Part shown: positions 43,625-53,522 of the stretch, one piece after another
Position numbering within the stretch: the stretch's first letter is position 1
Layout of the letters: each line of letters starts with the position of its first letter
Origin: an uncultured Bradyrhizobium sp.
GTDB lineage: Bacteria; Pseudomonadota; Alphaproteobacteria; Rhizobiales; Xanthobacteraceae
Assembly (NCBI RefSeq): GCF_936943645.1
Contig: NZ_CAKZJO010000083.1
Coordinates: 1-64,000, forward strand
Direction: 5' to 3'
Length of the DNA stretch: 64,000 bases
Program-made: the position numbers and the translations under genes
Notes under the pieces: generated by a model
Seen by the model: only the letters and a program-made list of their open reading frames with translations
The model's database searches: none
What the model was told of the DNA's origin: nothing

Positions 43625-44092
43625 ATGGCCGAACCAGCAACCGACACGATCCTCGTCCTCAACGGGCCGAACCTCAATATGTTGGGGACGCGCGAGCCGG
43701 AGAAGTATGGCCATGCGACGCTGGCCGACGTCGAGGCACTGTGCCGGGAAACCGCGGCGACGTTCGGTCTCAAGGCCGATTGCCGGCAGTCCAACCGCGA
43801 AGGCGAGTTGATCGACTTCATCCACGAGGCGCATCGGCGCAAGATGAAGGGCATCATCATCAATGCCGGCGGCTATTCGCACACCTCGATCGCGCTGCAC
43901 GACGCCCTGCTCGCGGTGCAGATCCCGACGGTCGAGGTGCATGTGACCAACATCCACGCCCGCGAGAGCTTCCGTCACCACTCCTACACGGCACGCGCGG
44001 CCTTCGCCTCGCTCTGCGGTTTCGGCATCGAGGGTTACCGTCTCGCCATCCAGGGCCTTGCCGCCAAGCTTGCCATCAAGCCCAAAGCCTGA
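43625..44092 (+). CDS. aroQ: Type II 3-dehydroquinate dehydratase
   Basis: A 155-aa dodecameric enzyme of the shikimate pathway converting 3-dehydroquinate to 3-dehydroshikimate. The family start [21 protein letters not shown] contains the active-site tyrosine loop. [16 protein letters not shown] and [17 protein letters not shown] carry the substrate-binding and catalytic residues. Length is standard. It leads the conserved aroQ-accB-accC series, 37 bp before accB. Confidence 0.97.
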   Translation: MAEPATDTILVLNGPNLNMLGTREPEKYGHATLADVEALCRETAATFGLKADCRQSNREGELIDFIHEAHRRKMKGIIINAGGYSHTSIALHDALLAVQIPTVEVHVTNIHARESFRHHSYTARAAFASLCGFGIEGYRLAIQGLAAKLAIKPKA

Positions 44093-44129
44093 AGCCCCCT
44101 CATCAAACAGAACATTCGGATCAAAGAAC

Positions 44130-44618
44130 ATGGCGCGCCAGCCAGACGACAAAGCAGCCGCAAAGTTTTCCAGCGAGGATTCCGCGCTCGTCCGCGAGCT
44201 TGCTCTGCTGCTCGATGAGACCAGCCTCACCGAGATCGAGATCGAACGTGCAGGCCTGCGCCTGCGCGTCGCCCGCAACGTCAGCGTCGCCGCAACCATG
44301 CCGGTGCCGATGGCTGCCGCTCCCGCCGCCCTACCGGTCGCCTCTGCCGCGCCTGCCGCCGCCGGACCCGACCTGTCGAAGCATCCGGGTGCGGTCAGCT
44401 CGCCTATGGTCGGCACCGCCTATTGGGCGCCCGAGCCCGGCGCCAAGCCGTTCATCGAAGTCGGAACCAAGGTCTCGGTCGGACAGACGCTGCTGATCAT
44501 CGAAGCCATGAAGACCATGAACCAGATCCCCTCGCCGCGCGCCGGCACGGTGACGCAGATCCTGGTCGAGGACGGCCAGCCGGTCGAGTACGGCGAGCCG
44601 CTGGTGATCATTGAGTGA
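44130..44618 (+). CDS. accB: Biotin carboxyl carrier protein of acetyl-CoA carboxylase
   Basis: A 162-aa protein carrying biotin between the biotin carboxylase and carboxyltransferase of acetyl-CoA carboxylase, the first step of fatty acid synthesis. An N-terminal dimerising helix ([29 protein letters not shown]) and an Ala/Pro linker lead to the biotinyl domain, with the biotinylated lysine at 128 in [14 protein letters not shown] 44130 was chosen over 44058, which lies inside aroQ. Confidence 0.97.
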   Translation: MARQPDDKAAAKFSSEDSALVRELALLLDETSLTEIEIERAGLRLRVARNVSVAATMPVPMAAAPAALPVASAAPAAAGPDLSKHPGAVSSPMVGTAYWAPEPGAKPFIEVGTKVSVGQTLLIIEAMKTMNQIPSPRAGTVTQILVEDGQPVEYGEPLVIIE

Positions 44619-44624
44619 GGGAGT

Positions 44625-44687
44625 GGCGAATAGCGAGTAGCGAATAGCTGCTCTTCCCCATTCGCCATTCGCTATTCCCCATTCGCC
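44625..44687. repeat. Short inverted and direct repeat cluster between accB and accC
   Basis: The left part (44625-44647) is built of GCGAATAGCGAGTAGCGAATAG. The right part (44658-44687) holds the inverse words CCATTCGCCATTCGCTATTC and CCATTCGCC. Together they form an imperfect hairpin with internal 8-10 bp direct repeats of (G)CGAATAG. It fills most of the 80-bp gap between accB and accC, so it will be transcribed in the operon RNA. Confidence 0.75.
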
Positions 44688-44698
44688 CCTGAGGCACC

Positions 44699-46054
<1,356 letters not shown>

Positions 46055-46067
46055 TGTTTGCCCTCTC

Positions 46068-47690
46068 ATGGAACCCTTTGGCCTCAATCACGTTCTGAAC
46101 GGTTGGGGCTTGGTTCCAAGGGGGCGTTTTGAAATTCCACTGCACATCGACAGGCCAACCGTCGTGACGGCTGAAGCCCAACGGCGGCGCACATTCTGGC
46201 AGATCCTGCTGTTTGCGGCGGGCCTTTTCGTACTGACCGGGATCAGCGCCGGCTCGGTCTATCTCGTCAACCAGGCGCGCGAGGACAACAAATGGGTGGT
46301 TCACACCCTCGAGGTGGAGAACCAGATCAACAGCCTGCTGCTGGAAATCCGGCGCGCGGAAAGCTCCGCCCGTGGCTTCCTGCTGACGCAGGCAGAGAGC
46401 TTCAAAACCGACCACGAAAAAGCCGTGGCGGGGATCGTCCCGGCGCTGGACAAGCTGACACGCCAAAGCGGCGACAATCCCGCGCAACGCGAGAACGTCG
46501 AAAAGCTGCGCGCGGCGATCGAGACTCGCCTCGGCCAGTTCGCTCAGGAAATGGAGTTCATCCGCCAAGGCCAGCCCGACAAGGCCGCCGCGTTGATCCG
46601 CGAAGTCGTGTCCACGGACGCCACGGCCGCAATCGCCAAGATTGGGAACGGCATGATCCAGGAAGAGGAACGGCTATTTCGGGTCCGCTCGGAAAATGCC
46701 GACCGCAGCCAGACCTTCGCCGCCTCGATGACCGGCATCGGCTCAGGTCTCGTCGTGGTGCTGGCGCTGATCTCGACCTGGCTGGTACGGCGCTCGGCCC
46801 GCGCCCGGGACGACGCCGAAGCGCGCCTGCGCGATGCCAACGTCAATCTGGAATCCGTCGTCGACGAGCGCACGGCGGACCTGCGCGAGGCCAACGACGA
46901 GATCCAGCGCTTCGCCTATATCGTCAGCCACGATCTGCGCTCGCCGCTCGTCAACATCATGGGCTTCACCAGCGAGCTCGAAGAGCTCGGCGGCGACATC
47001 TTCCGCCGTATCGGCGGCCTCGCTCAGGTCTCTGCGAACGGTGCGCCGCTGGCCCCCGCCGGGCCGGGCGAGATCGTGCTCGAGGGCGCCGACAAGCAGC
47101 TGTCGGAGGATTTTTCCGAAGCACTCGGCTTCATCAAGACGTCGATCGCCAAGATGGACCGGCTGATCTCGGCCATCCTCAACCTCACCCGCGAGGGACG
47201 GCGCGAATTCCAGCCCGTCAAGGTCGATACCGGCGAGTTGATTGGGGCTATTGCCTCGACGATGGCACACCAGGCGGCTGAGGCACAGGCTGAAATCCGG
47301 ATCGAACCGCTGCCGGATATCGTAAGCGACCGGCTCGCACTCGAGCAGATCTTCTCCAACCTGATTGACAACGCCATTAAGTATCTGAAAAGCGGCGTGC
47401 CCGGCGAGATCAGAATCCGCGGGCGCACCAAGCTCGGCTACGCTATCTTCGAGATCAGCGACAATGGCCGCGGGATCGATCCGAAGGACCACCAGCGGAT
47501 ATTCGACCTGTTCCGCCGGGCCGGAACCCAGGACAAACCCGGCCAGGGCATTGGTCTTGCGCATGTGCGTGCACTTGTGCGTCGCCTCGGCGGCACCATG
47601 TCGGTATCATCCGAACTTAACGCGGGCAGCACCTTTACGATCACGCTGCCGATTGCCTGGAATGTGAACAACCGGAACTCTGATCGATGA
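46068..47690 (+). CDS. CHASE3-domain sensor histidine kinase
   Basis: A 540-aa membrane kinase. An N-terminal helix (LLFAAGLFVLTGISAGSVYLV) is followed by a periplasmic CHASE3 helical bundle (about 75-215, NSLLLEIRRAESSARGFLLTQ) and a second helix (GIGSGLVVVLALISTWLV). A short coiled coil leads to HisKA with phospho-acceptor His in FAYIVSHDLRSPLVNIMGF and HATPase_c with LIDNAIKYL, EISDNGRGID and GQGIGLAHVRALV. The start is uncertain; later GTG codons are possible. It overlaps the next gene by 4 bp, so it probably works with that receiver. Confidence 0.9.
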   Translation: MEPFGLNHVLNGWGLVPRGRFEIPLHIDRPTVVTAEAQRRRTFWQILLFAAGLFVLTGISAGSVYLVNQAREDNKWVVHTLEVENQINSLLLEIRRAESSARGFLLTQAESFKTDHEKAVAGIVPALDKLTRQSGDNPAQRENVEKLRAAIETRLGQFAQEMEFIRQGQPDKAAALIREVVSTDATAAIAKIGNGMIQEEERLFRVRSENADRSQTFAASMTGIGSGLVVVLALISTWLVRRSARARDDAEARLRDANVNLESVVDERTADLREANDEIQRFAYIVSHDLRSPLVNIMGFTSELEELGGDIFRRIGGLAQVSANGAPLAPAGPGEIVLEGADKQLSEDFSEALGFIKTSIAKMDRLISAILNLTREGRREFQPVKVDTGELIGAIASTMAHQAAEAQAEIRIEPLPDIVSDRLALEQIFSNLIDNAIKYLKSGVPGEIRIRGRTKLGYAIFEISDNGRGIDPKDHQRIFDLFRRAGTQDKPGQGIGLAHVRALVRRLGGTMSVSSELNAGSTFTITLPIAWNVNNRNSDR

Positions 47691-48127
47691 CCCAGCCTGT
47701 CACCATCATCATGATCGAGGACGACGAGGGCCACGCCCGCCTGATCGAGCGCAACATCCGCCGATCGGGGGTCAACAACGAGATCGTCTCCTTCCAGAAC
47801 GGCACGGACGCGATGATGCACCTGTTCGGCGCCGACGGCTCCGGGCTCGTGCAGAAGGGCAACGCGCTCCTGATCCTGCTCGACCTCAACCTGCCCGACA
47901 TGACCGGGATCGACATCCTCAGGCAGATCAAGGAGAACAAATATCTGAAGGCCTCGCCCGTGGTGGTGCTGACCACCACCGACGACAGCCAGGAAATCAA
48001 GCGCTGCTACGAGCTCGGCTGCAACGTCTACATCACCAAGCCCGTCAACTACGAGAATTTCGCCAATGCCATCCGGCAGCTCGGCCTGTTCTTCTCGGTC
48101 ATCCAGGTCCCGCCCGCCGCCCCATGA
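47687..48127 (+). CDS. Single-domain response regulator (Rcp1-like)
   Basis: A 146-aa receiver with no output domain. The acidic pocket is IMIEDDEGHARLIERN, the phospho-acceptor aspartate lies in LILLDLNLPDMTGID, the conserved Thr is in VVVLTTTDDS and the Lys in YITKPVN. The long insert between strand 2 and 3 (NGTDAMMHLFGADGSGLVQKG) is typical of Rcp1-type partners of membrane or phytochrome kinases. It is translationally coupled on both sides (4-bp overlaps), so it likely takes phosphate from the upstream kinase. Confidence 0.92.
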   Translation: MTQPVTIIMIEDDEGHARLIERNIRRSGVNNEIVSFQNGTDAMMHLFGADGSGLVQKGNALLILLDLNLPDMTGIDILRQIKENKYLKASPVVVLTTTDDSQEIKRCYELGCNVYITKPVNYENFANAIRQLGLFFSVIQVPPAAP

Positions 48128-49227
48128 ACCAGCGCACGCCCACCCTGCTCTACATCGATGACGACGGTGCACTGGCGCGCCTGGTCGATCGCGGCCTGAC
48201 GCGGCGCGGCTACAAGGTTGTCCATGCCGCCAGCGGCGAGGAAGGTCTGGAGCGCATCCGCCGTGCCGGGGCCGACGGTTGTATCGATGTCGTGGCGCTC
48301 GACCAGTACATGCCTGGTCTCGACGGGCTGGAGACGCTGGAGCAGATCATGGCGATCCCGGGCGCCCCGCCCGTGGTGTTCGTCACGGCCTCGCAGGACT
48401 CCAACATCGCGGTCACCGCGCTGAAGGCTGGCGCGGCCGATTATCTCGTCAAGGACGTCACCGGCGATTTCATCCCCCTGCTCCACGTCGCTGCCGAAGG
48501 CGCGCTGCGCCAGGCCGAATTGCAGAAGGCGCGCGAGGAAGCCGAAGCCGAGATCCATGCCTCGCGCGACCGTTACGCTGCGCTGGCCGCCGAGCGCGAG
48601 ATGCTGCTGCGCGAGGTCAATCACCGCGTCGGCAATTCGCTTCAGATCATCGCCTCGCTGCTGCATTTGCAGGCCAGCTCCGCCGCGCAGGACGAGGTCA
48701 AGGCGGCGCTGACCAATGCGATGGGCCGGGTCGCCGCGGTCGCGCAGGTGCACCGCCGCCTCTACACCTCGCAGGACCTGAAGAGCGTGGTCCTGAACCA
48801 GTATCTGGACTCGCTCCTCGAGGATCTCCGCCGCTCGGCCGAAGGTAACCGGATGTCTCGCCTGACGCTGAAGGCCGAGCCGATCGAGATCGACCCGGAC
48901 CGCGCGGTCGCCGTCGGCATCATCGTCAACGAGCTGGTGATGAACGCGGTGAAATACGCCTATCCCGACGGCGCCGGCCCGATCCATGTCGAGCTGAACG
49001 CCTATGGCGACGATCTCCTGCTGTCGATCACCGACAACGGCGTCGGCGACAACGTCAAGGCCGATCCGCGCTCCACGGGCATGGGCCAGCGCATCGTCGC
49101 GGCTATGGCCTCCAAGCTCGACGCCTCGGTCGAGCGCGATCCCACGCATTCGGGAACCCGGATTGTGCTGAAGTTCGGTCGCGTGCCCCCAAGCCTCGGC
49201 AAGCCCAGCACCGCCGCCGCGGGCTGA
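48124..49227 (+). CDS. Response regulator with HisKA_2-type histidine kinase output
   Basis: A 367-aa cytoplasmic protein: receiver (1-125) with acidic pair in YIDDDGALARLVD, aspartate in VALDQYMPGLDGLE and Lys in YLVKDV. It continues with a coiled coil (QAELQKAREEAEAEIHASRD) and a HisKA_2 dimerisation helix with phospho-acceptor His in LLREVNHRVGNSLQIIASLLHLQ. A HATPase_c with NELVMNAVKYAY and SITDNGVGD ends the protein. Such kinases with the HRVGN/HRVKN box are common in alphaproteobacteria, often feeding general stress regulators. With the two genes before it, it makes a three-gene relay. Its partner downstream is not encoded here. Confidence 0.9.
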   Translation: MNQRTPTLLYIDDDGALARLVDRGLTRRGYKVVHAASGEEGLERIRRAGADGCIDVVALDQYMPGLDGLETLEQIMAIPGAPPVVFVTASQDSNIAVTALKAGAADYLVKDVTGDFIPLLHVAAEGALRQAELQKAREEAEAEIHASRDRYAALAAEREMLLREVNHRVGNSLQIIASLLHLQASSAAQDEVKAALTNAMGRVAAVAQVHRRLYTSQDLKSVVLNQYLDSLLEDLRRSAEGNRMSRLTLKAEPIEIDPDRAVAVGIIVNELVMNAVKYAYPDGAGPIHVELNAYGDDLLLSITDNGVGDNVKADPRSTGMGQRIVAAMASKLDASVERDPTHSGTRIVLKFGRVPPSLGKPSTAAAG

Positions 49228-49286
49228 GCTGGCGCTCCGCTGCGCCCCATCGCAACGACATCGCGATCCTGCTATGATTGCGCACC

Positions 49287-49967
49287 ATGACTTCGCGCGA
49301 CTCCGCTTCGTCTGAAATCACCCCGGCCGTGCTGCTGCGCGCCTACGCCTGCGGTATCTTCCCGATGGCGGAAAGCGCCGACGATCCGACCCTGTTCTGG
49401 GTCGAGCCGGAGCTACGCGGCGTGATCCCCCTCGCTGGATTTCGCATCGCCTCGCGGCTCGCACGCACCGTCCGCTCGGATGCGTTTCGCGTGACGGTCA
49501 ACACCGCATTCAAGGCGACGATCGCCGGCTGCGCCGCGCCGCAGGAAGGACGCGAGGACACCTGGATCAACAAGCGCATCCGAGACCTCTATGGCGGCCT
49601 GTACGAGCTCGGCCATTGCCACAGCGTCGAGGCCTGGCAGGGCGAGGACCTCGTCGGCGGACTTTACGGCGTCAGCCTGGGGCGGGCGTTCTTCGGCGAG
49701 AGCATGTTCCACACCGCACGCGACGCCTCCAAGGTCGCGCTGGTGCATCTGGTCGCGCGGCTCATCCATGGCGGCTTCGAGCTGCTCGACACCCAATACG
49801 TCACCGAGCATTTGAAGAGCTTCGGTGCGGTCGAGATCTCGCGGCGGCGCTACACCGCGCTGCTCGACAAGGCGCTGGCCGGCGAGCCCGGCGATTTCCT
49901 CAGGCTCGCGTCCGGCGACGCCATCCCGGGGGCACGCGCCCTCGAGATCATCGCCGCGCGGCAGTAA
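49287..49967 (+). CDS. aat: Leucyl/phenylalanyl-tRNA-protein transferase
   Basis: A 226-aa enzyme that adds Leu or Phe to N-terminal Arg or Lys of proteins, marking them for ClpS/ClpAP degradation (N-end rule). Family landmarks: [79 protein letters not shown] and the catalytic-region [18 protein letters not shown] 49287 begins MTSRDSAS; an upstream TTG is less likely. In other Rhizobiales aat follows accC directly; here the kinase module separates them. Confidence 0.96.
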   Translation: MTSRDSASSEITPAVLLRAYACGIFPMAESADDPTLFWVEPELRGVIPLAGFRIASRLARTVRSDAFRVTVNTAFKATIAGCAAPQEGREDTWINKRIRDLYGGLYELGHCHSVEAWQGEDLVGGLYGVSLGRAFFGESMFHTARDASKVALVHLVARLIHGGFELLDTQYVTEHLKSFGAVEISRRRYTALLDKALAGEPGDFLRLASGDAIPGARALEIIAARQ

Positions 49968-50004
49968 TCCAGGTTTACCGGCTGCCGAACCCGCGAGATT
50001 TGGC

Positions 50005-51039
50005 CTAGCGGCCAAACCCGGGAATGCCGAACAGACCCGGCCGCTGCTCCGGTGGCGGAGGCGGCGGTGGTGCCGGTTGCTGCGGCTGGATCGGCGGCAG
50101 CGGCTGCGGCGGACGCTGCTGCACCTGCTTCGGCGCGGCCTTCTTCTGTGCGGGCGGCGGCGGAGGCGGCGGCTTGGTCGCAGGATCCGGTGCGGCGGTC
50201 GCGATGGTCTGCTGCGGCTCTTTGCAGTCGGTGAGCCAGATGTCGTAAATCGGGTGCTCGACGCCGTGCAGGCCCGGGCTTGCCGCGTACATCCAGCCCG
50301 AGAAGATCCGCTTCACCTCGCCCTGCAGGGTGATCTCGTCGACCTCGACGAAGGCGTCGGTATTGGCGGCCTCCGTCGCCGGCCGTGTGTAGCAGGCGTC
50401 GGTCTTGACCCTGAGCGCGCCGAACTGGACGGTCTCGCCGATCTCCTCGTCGAAATTGATGATGCGCCCGGTGATCTTGTCGAGGCCGGAGAAGGTCGCC
50501 TTCTTGTTCACGATCTTCTGGGCCGGCGGCTCGGTGACCACCTCGTCGCCCGGCTGCAGGCTCGCCGGGGTCTGCGGCACGGCGCCGCCCGGCCCGCCCT
50601 TCTGCTGCGGCTGACGCCCCGGCGCGCCCGGCTGGGCGCCACCTGGCGGCACGACCGCCACGGGCGGCTGGTTGGGTGGGGCGACAGTGGAGCCCGGCGG
50701 CGGCGCCAGCGGCTGGCTCTCGACCGGACCGGGCATCACATTGCCCTGCCGACCCTGAGGCGGCAGCGGCATCGGACGCGACGGCAGCACGCGGCCCTGC
50801 GGCGGCAGCTCCGGCACCTCTTCGTCGTCGTCGGGGATCTGCTGCGGTTGCGGCTGGCCACGCGGAATGTTCCCGGGCGGCCGCAGCGGCGGCGGATCGG
50901 AAAAGATCGTGCCGATCTGCGCCTGCGCCGGCGTCGCAACCGTCAGTGCGGTGGCGGCCAAAAGCGCCGCAAGACCTGTCAGGGTAATGGTTCGAAACAT
51001 CTCGCGCGGCTTCAACAGCGAATCGGGCTTGTTGGACAT
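50005..51039 (-). CDS. DUF2155 domain-containing protein, proline-rich
   Basis: A 344-aa exported protein. After a signal segment (ITLTGLAALLAATALTVATPAQA) comes a Pro/Gln-rich stretch, then the DUF2155 domain (about 200-300) with NKKATFSGLDKITGRIINFDEEIGETVQFGALRVKTDACYTRPATE and SGWMYAASPGLHGVEHPIYDIWLTDC. The C-terminal 60 residues are again proline-rich. The start is uncertain: ATG 51039 or ATG 51000, which begins right at the signal peptide. Function unknown; it is conserved beside aat in alphaproteobacteria, which is why I call the family with confidence. Confidence 0.88.
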   Translation of the reverse strand: MSNKPDSLLKPREMFRTITLTGLAALLAATALTVATPAQAQIGTIFSDPPPLRPPGNIPRGQPQPQQIPDDDEEVPELPPQGRVLPSRPMPLPPQGRQGNVMPGPVESQPLAPPPGSTVAPPNQPPVAVVPPGGAQPGAPGRQPQQKGGPGGAVPQTPASLQPGDEVVTEPPAQKIVNKKATFSGLDKITGRIINFDEEIGETVQFGALRVKTDACYTRPATEAANTDAFVEVDEITLQGEVKRIFSGWMYAASPGLHGVEHPIYDIWLTDCKEPQQTIATAAPDPATKPPPPPPPAQKKAAPKQVQQRPPQPLPPIQPQQPAPPPPPPPEQRPGLFGIPGFGR

Positions 51040-51240
51040 TCTATAGAGGATACCGCCGCTCGCAGGCCCTCCGGTTAACACGGCGAATACGGCGGGGGAA
51101 GGGCGGCAACCCTGCCCTTCCCGGGCCCGTCTGGCCAGAACGGCCGCCGAATGGGATAGTTGAACGCCCCCTCCCGGGGGCCGAGGCGGGCATCGCCTTC
51201 CGAATGTCCCCCGACCGGAAACACCCCAAGGTCACCTCCC

Positions 51241-52188
51241 ATGCCCGTCGTGCTCGATCCCGATGCTGCTGCCGTCTACAAGGCCTTCCAGGACGCCGGC
51301 CGCCCGGCCTACGAGACCCTGACGGCGCCCGAGGCCCGCGCCTATTACGCGCAGGCCCGTTTTGCCACCAACCCCGAGCCGCCCGAACTTGCCCGCATCG
51401 CACAGCTTGCGATCCCGGCGCAGCACGGGGAGATTCCGGCCCGCCTCTACGTTCCGAAGGAGCCGCGCCGGCACGACGGTCTGTCGCCCGCGCTTGTGTT
51501 CTTCCATGGCGGCGGCTGGGTGATCGGCGATCTCGACTCCCACGATGTCGCCTGCCGCCAGCTCGCCGACGCGGGCGCGCTGATCGTGATCTCCGTGGAC
51601 TACCGCCTCGCGCCCGAGCACAAGTTTCCCGCCGCGGCCGATGACGCCATCGCGGCGACCAAATGGGTTGCCGCCAACGCACGCGAACTCGGCATCGACG
51701 CAACGCGCCTTGTGATCGGCGGCGACAGCGCCGGCGGCAATCTCACCGCGGTCGTCGCGCTCGCCGCGCGCGATGCCGGCGGCCCTGCGCTCGCGGGCCA
51801 GGTGCTGATCTATCCCGCCACCGATTTCGCCATGACTCACGGCTCCCACAGCGAGCCCGAGACCAGCGTGCTGCTGACGCATTCGGTCATCCGCTGGTTC
51901 CGCGACCATTACCTCAACGGCGCCGCCGACATCCACGATTGGCGCGCCTCGCCGGCACGGGCACAAGACCTTGCGGGCCTGCCGCCGGCCTATGTGCTGA
52001 CCGCCGGCGCCGATCCGCTACGTGACGAAGGCGACGAATATGCCGCGCGGTTGAAGCAGGCCGGCGTGCCCGTCGCCTACAAGCATTACCCCGGCCAGTT
52101 CCACGGCTTCTTTACGATGGGCAAGCTGCTGCCACAGGCAAATGTCGCTATCGGCGATATCGGCGCGTGGCTGCAGGGATTGGGATGA
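51241..52188 (+). CDS. Alpha/beta hydrolase, hormone-sensitive lipase type
   Basis: A 315-aa esterase of the HSL group. The oxyanion motif HGGGWVIGD and the nucleophile serine in GGDSAGGN are clear. The catalytic Asp lies in AGADPLRDEGD and the His in PGQFHGFFTM. ATG 51241 was chosen because the protein starts MPVVLDPDAAAVYKAF as in relatives and a CACCTCCC upstream is only a weak RBS. An in-frame extension to 51160 reads as non-coding. It hydrolyses small carboxylic esters; the natural substrate is unknown. Confidence 0.9.
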   Translation: MPVVLDPDAAAVYKAFQDAGRPAYETLTAPEARAYYAQARFATNPEPPELARIAQLAIPAQHGEIPARLYVPKEPRRHDGLSPALVFFHGGGWVIGDLDSHDVACRQLADAGALIVISVDYRLAPEHKFPAAADDAIAATKWVAANARELGIDATRLVIGGDSAGGNLTAVVALAARDAGGPALAGQVLIYPATDFAMTHGSHSEPETSVLLTHSVIRWFRDHYLNGAADIHDWRASPARAQDLAGLPPAYVLTAGADPLRDEGDEYAARLKQAGVPVAYKHYPGQFHGFFTMGKLLPQANVAIGDIGAWLQGLG

Positions 52189-52195
52189 AAGGCCG

Positions 52196-52286
52196 GTAGC
52201 CCGCATGAGCGACAGCGACATGCGGGACCCCTCGCACCGAACGCAAAGAGACCTGTCCCGGATATCGCTGCGCTCATCCGGCCTAC
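52196..52286. repeat. Palindromic intergenic repeat
   Basis: The left arm (52196-52226, beginning GTAGCCCGCATGAGCG) and right arm (52257-52286, ending CTCATCCGGCCTAC) are imperfect reverse complements around a 30-bp spacer. The pattern GTAGCCCGGATGAGCG...CCCGGATATCGCTGCGCTCATCC is one I recall as a common rhizobial intergenic palindromic element. It fills the gap between the hydrolase and the transporter gene. Confidence 0.75.
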
Positions 52287-52307
52287 AGCGCTGATGCCCT
52301 GATTCAG

Positions 52308-53321
52308 ATGCCTCCCGTTCTCCAAATTATCTTTGCCCTTCCGCTGCGCATCCTGACCTGGCTCGGCAGCCAAGGCACCCGCGCGGTCGCCGCCATCGTG
52401 TTCATCGCGGCGGCGGTCCCGCCGCTCGGCGCAGTGCTGCGTCCCTACCTCACCGAGGCCATCCTCTGCCTGCTCTGCATCTCCTTCATGCGGGTCGATC
52501 TGGCCGCGCTCTACGGCCATCTGCGCCGGCCGGCGCTGGTTGCAACCGCGACGGCCTGGACCACGATCGGCGTGCCGCTGATCGTGGGCCTGGTCGCGCA
52601 CGCAACCGGGCTCGCGGCGCGCGCGCCCGGGCTTTCGCTCGCCTTGATGCTCCAGAGCATGGCCTCGCCGATGATGGCCTCCCCGGCGCTCGCCGCGCTG
52701 ATGGGCCTCGATGCCACGCTCGTGCTGATCACGCTGGTGACCTCGACCGCGCTGGTGCCTTTCACCGCCTCGCTGTTTGCCGGCCTCTTCCTCGGCGACA
52801 TGCTGAGCCTCACGCCGCTGACGCTGGGCCTGAAACTGCTCGGCATCCTCGCGACATCGCTGCTGGCCGCGACCGCCATCCGCTGGATCTTCGGCGCGGC
52901 GGCGATCCAGCGTCACAAGGCACCGATCGACGGCCTCAACATCATCATCCTCTTCATCTTCGCGGCCGCGGTCATGGGTGATGTCGTCAGCGACCTCCTC
53001 GCGCAGCCGCTCTTCACCCTCAGCCTCGCCGCTCTGTCCTTCGCGATCTATTTCACCCTGCTCGCCGTCACCACGCTGCTGTTCCGCCGCGTCGGCACCG
53101 AACGCGCGCTGGCGCTCGGACTGATGGTGTCACAGCGCAATCTCGGCCTGATGCTGGCCGCGACAGCCGGCGCATTGCCGCCCACGACCTGGCTCTATTT
53201 CGCGATGACGCAGTTTCCGATCCATCTTGCGCCGTACATGCTGATGCCGATCGCGCGGCGGCTGGCGGCGCGGGCGGATATGTCGAGCACGGCTGACGGA
53301 AAGCTGGAGGCTCGGCCGTAA
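52308..53321 (+). CDS. BASS-like (bile acid:sodium symporter family) membrane transporter
   Basis: A 337-aa membrane protein with nine or ten hydrophobic segments: AAIVFIAAAVPPLGAVLRP, AILCLLCISFMRVDLAAL, ALVATATAWTTIGVPLIVGLV and others. The LMLQSMASPMMASPALAALMG stretch and SQRNLGLMLAATAG near the end resemble the discontinuous-helix regions of BASS/SBF carriers. Likeness is moderate, so the family call is tentative. It is preceded by a palindromic repeat, suggesting an independent transcript. Substrate unknown. Confidence 0.65.
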   Translation: MPPVLQIIFALPLRILTWLGSQGTRAVAAIVFIAAAVPPLGAVLRPYLTEAILCLLCISFMRVDLAALYGHLRRPALVATATAWTTIGVPLIVGLVAHATGLAARAPGLSLALMLQSMASPMMASPALAALMGLDATLVLITLVTSTALVPFTASLFAGLFLGDMLSLTPLTLGLKLLGILATSLLAATAIRWIFGAAAIQRHKAPIDGLNIIILFIFAAAVMGDVVSDLLAQPLFTLSLAALSFAIYFTLLAVTTLLFRRVGTERALALGLMVSQRNLGLMLAATAGALPPTTWLYFAMTQFPIHLAPYMLMPIARRLAARADMSSTADGKLEARP

Positions 53322-53328
53322 CGTACTT

Positions 53329-53511
53329 TCAGCGCGTGAGATAAAAAAGTCCAAAGAACACGGCTGCCAGAAACACCAGTTCGAGCGAGGACAGGGCTTT
53401 ATCGATCGTGGTGTAGGTTCTTGGAAAGCGCCGTCGCGCGATCTGCCCAAGGCAAAATGCAGTCATCGCGAGTGTGACGAACAAGACCAAGCCGATCGAC
53501 TTCGTCCACAT
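53329..53511 (-). CDS. 60-aa two-helix membrane protein
   Basis: A small ORF with two hydrophobic helices (IGLVLFVTLAMTAFCLGQI and LSSLELVFLAAVFFGLFYL) joined by a basic loop (ARRRFPRTYTTIDKA). It ends 8 bp after the transporter stop, on the opposite strand. Composition and helix layout are those of a real membrane protein. I do not recognise the family. It follows the GlxA-like gene by 11 bp on the same strand, so the two may be cotranscribed. Confidence 0.6.
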   Translation of the reverse strand: MWTKSIGLVLFVTLAMTAFCLGQIARRRFPRTYTTIDKALSSLELVFLAAVFFGLFYLTR

Positions 53512-53522
53512 GATCCGATGCC

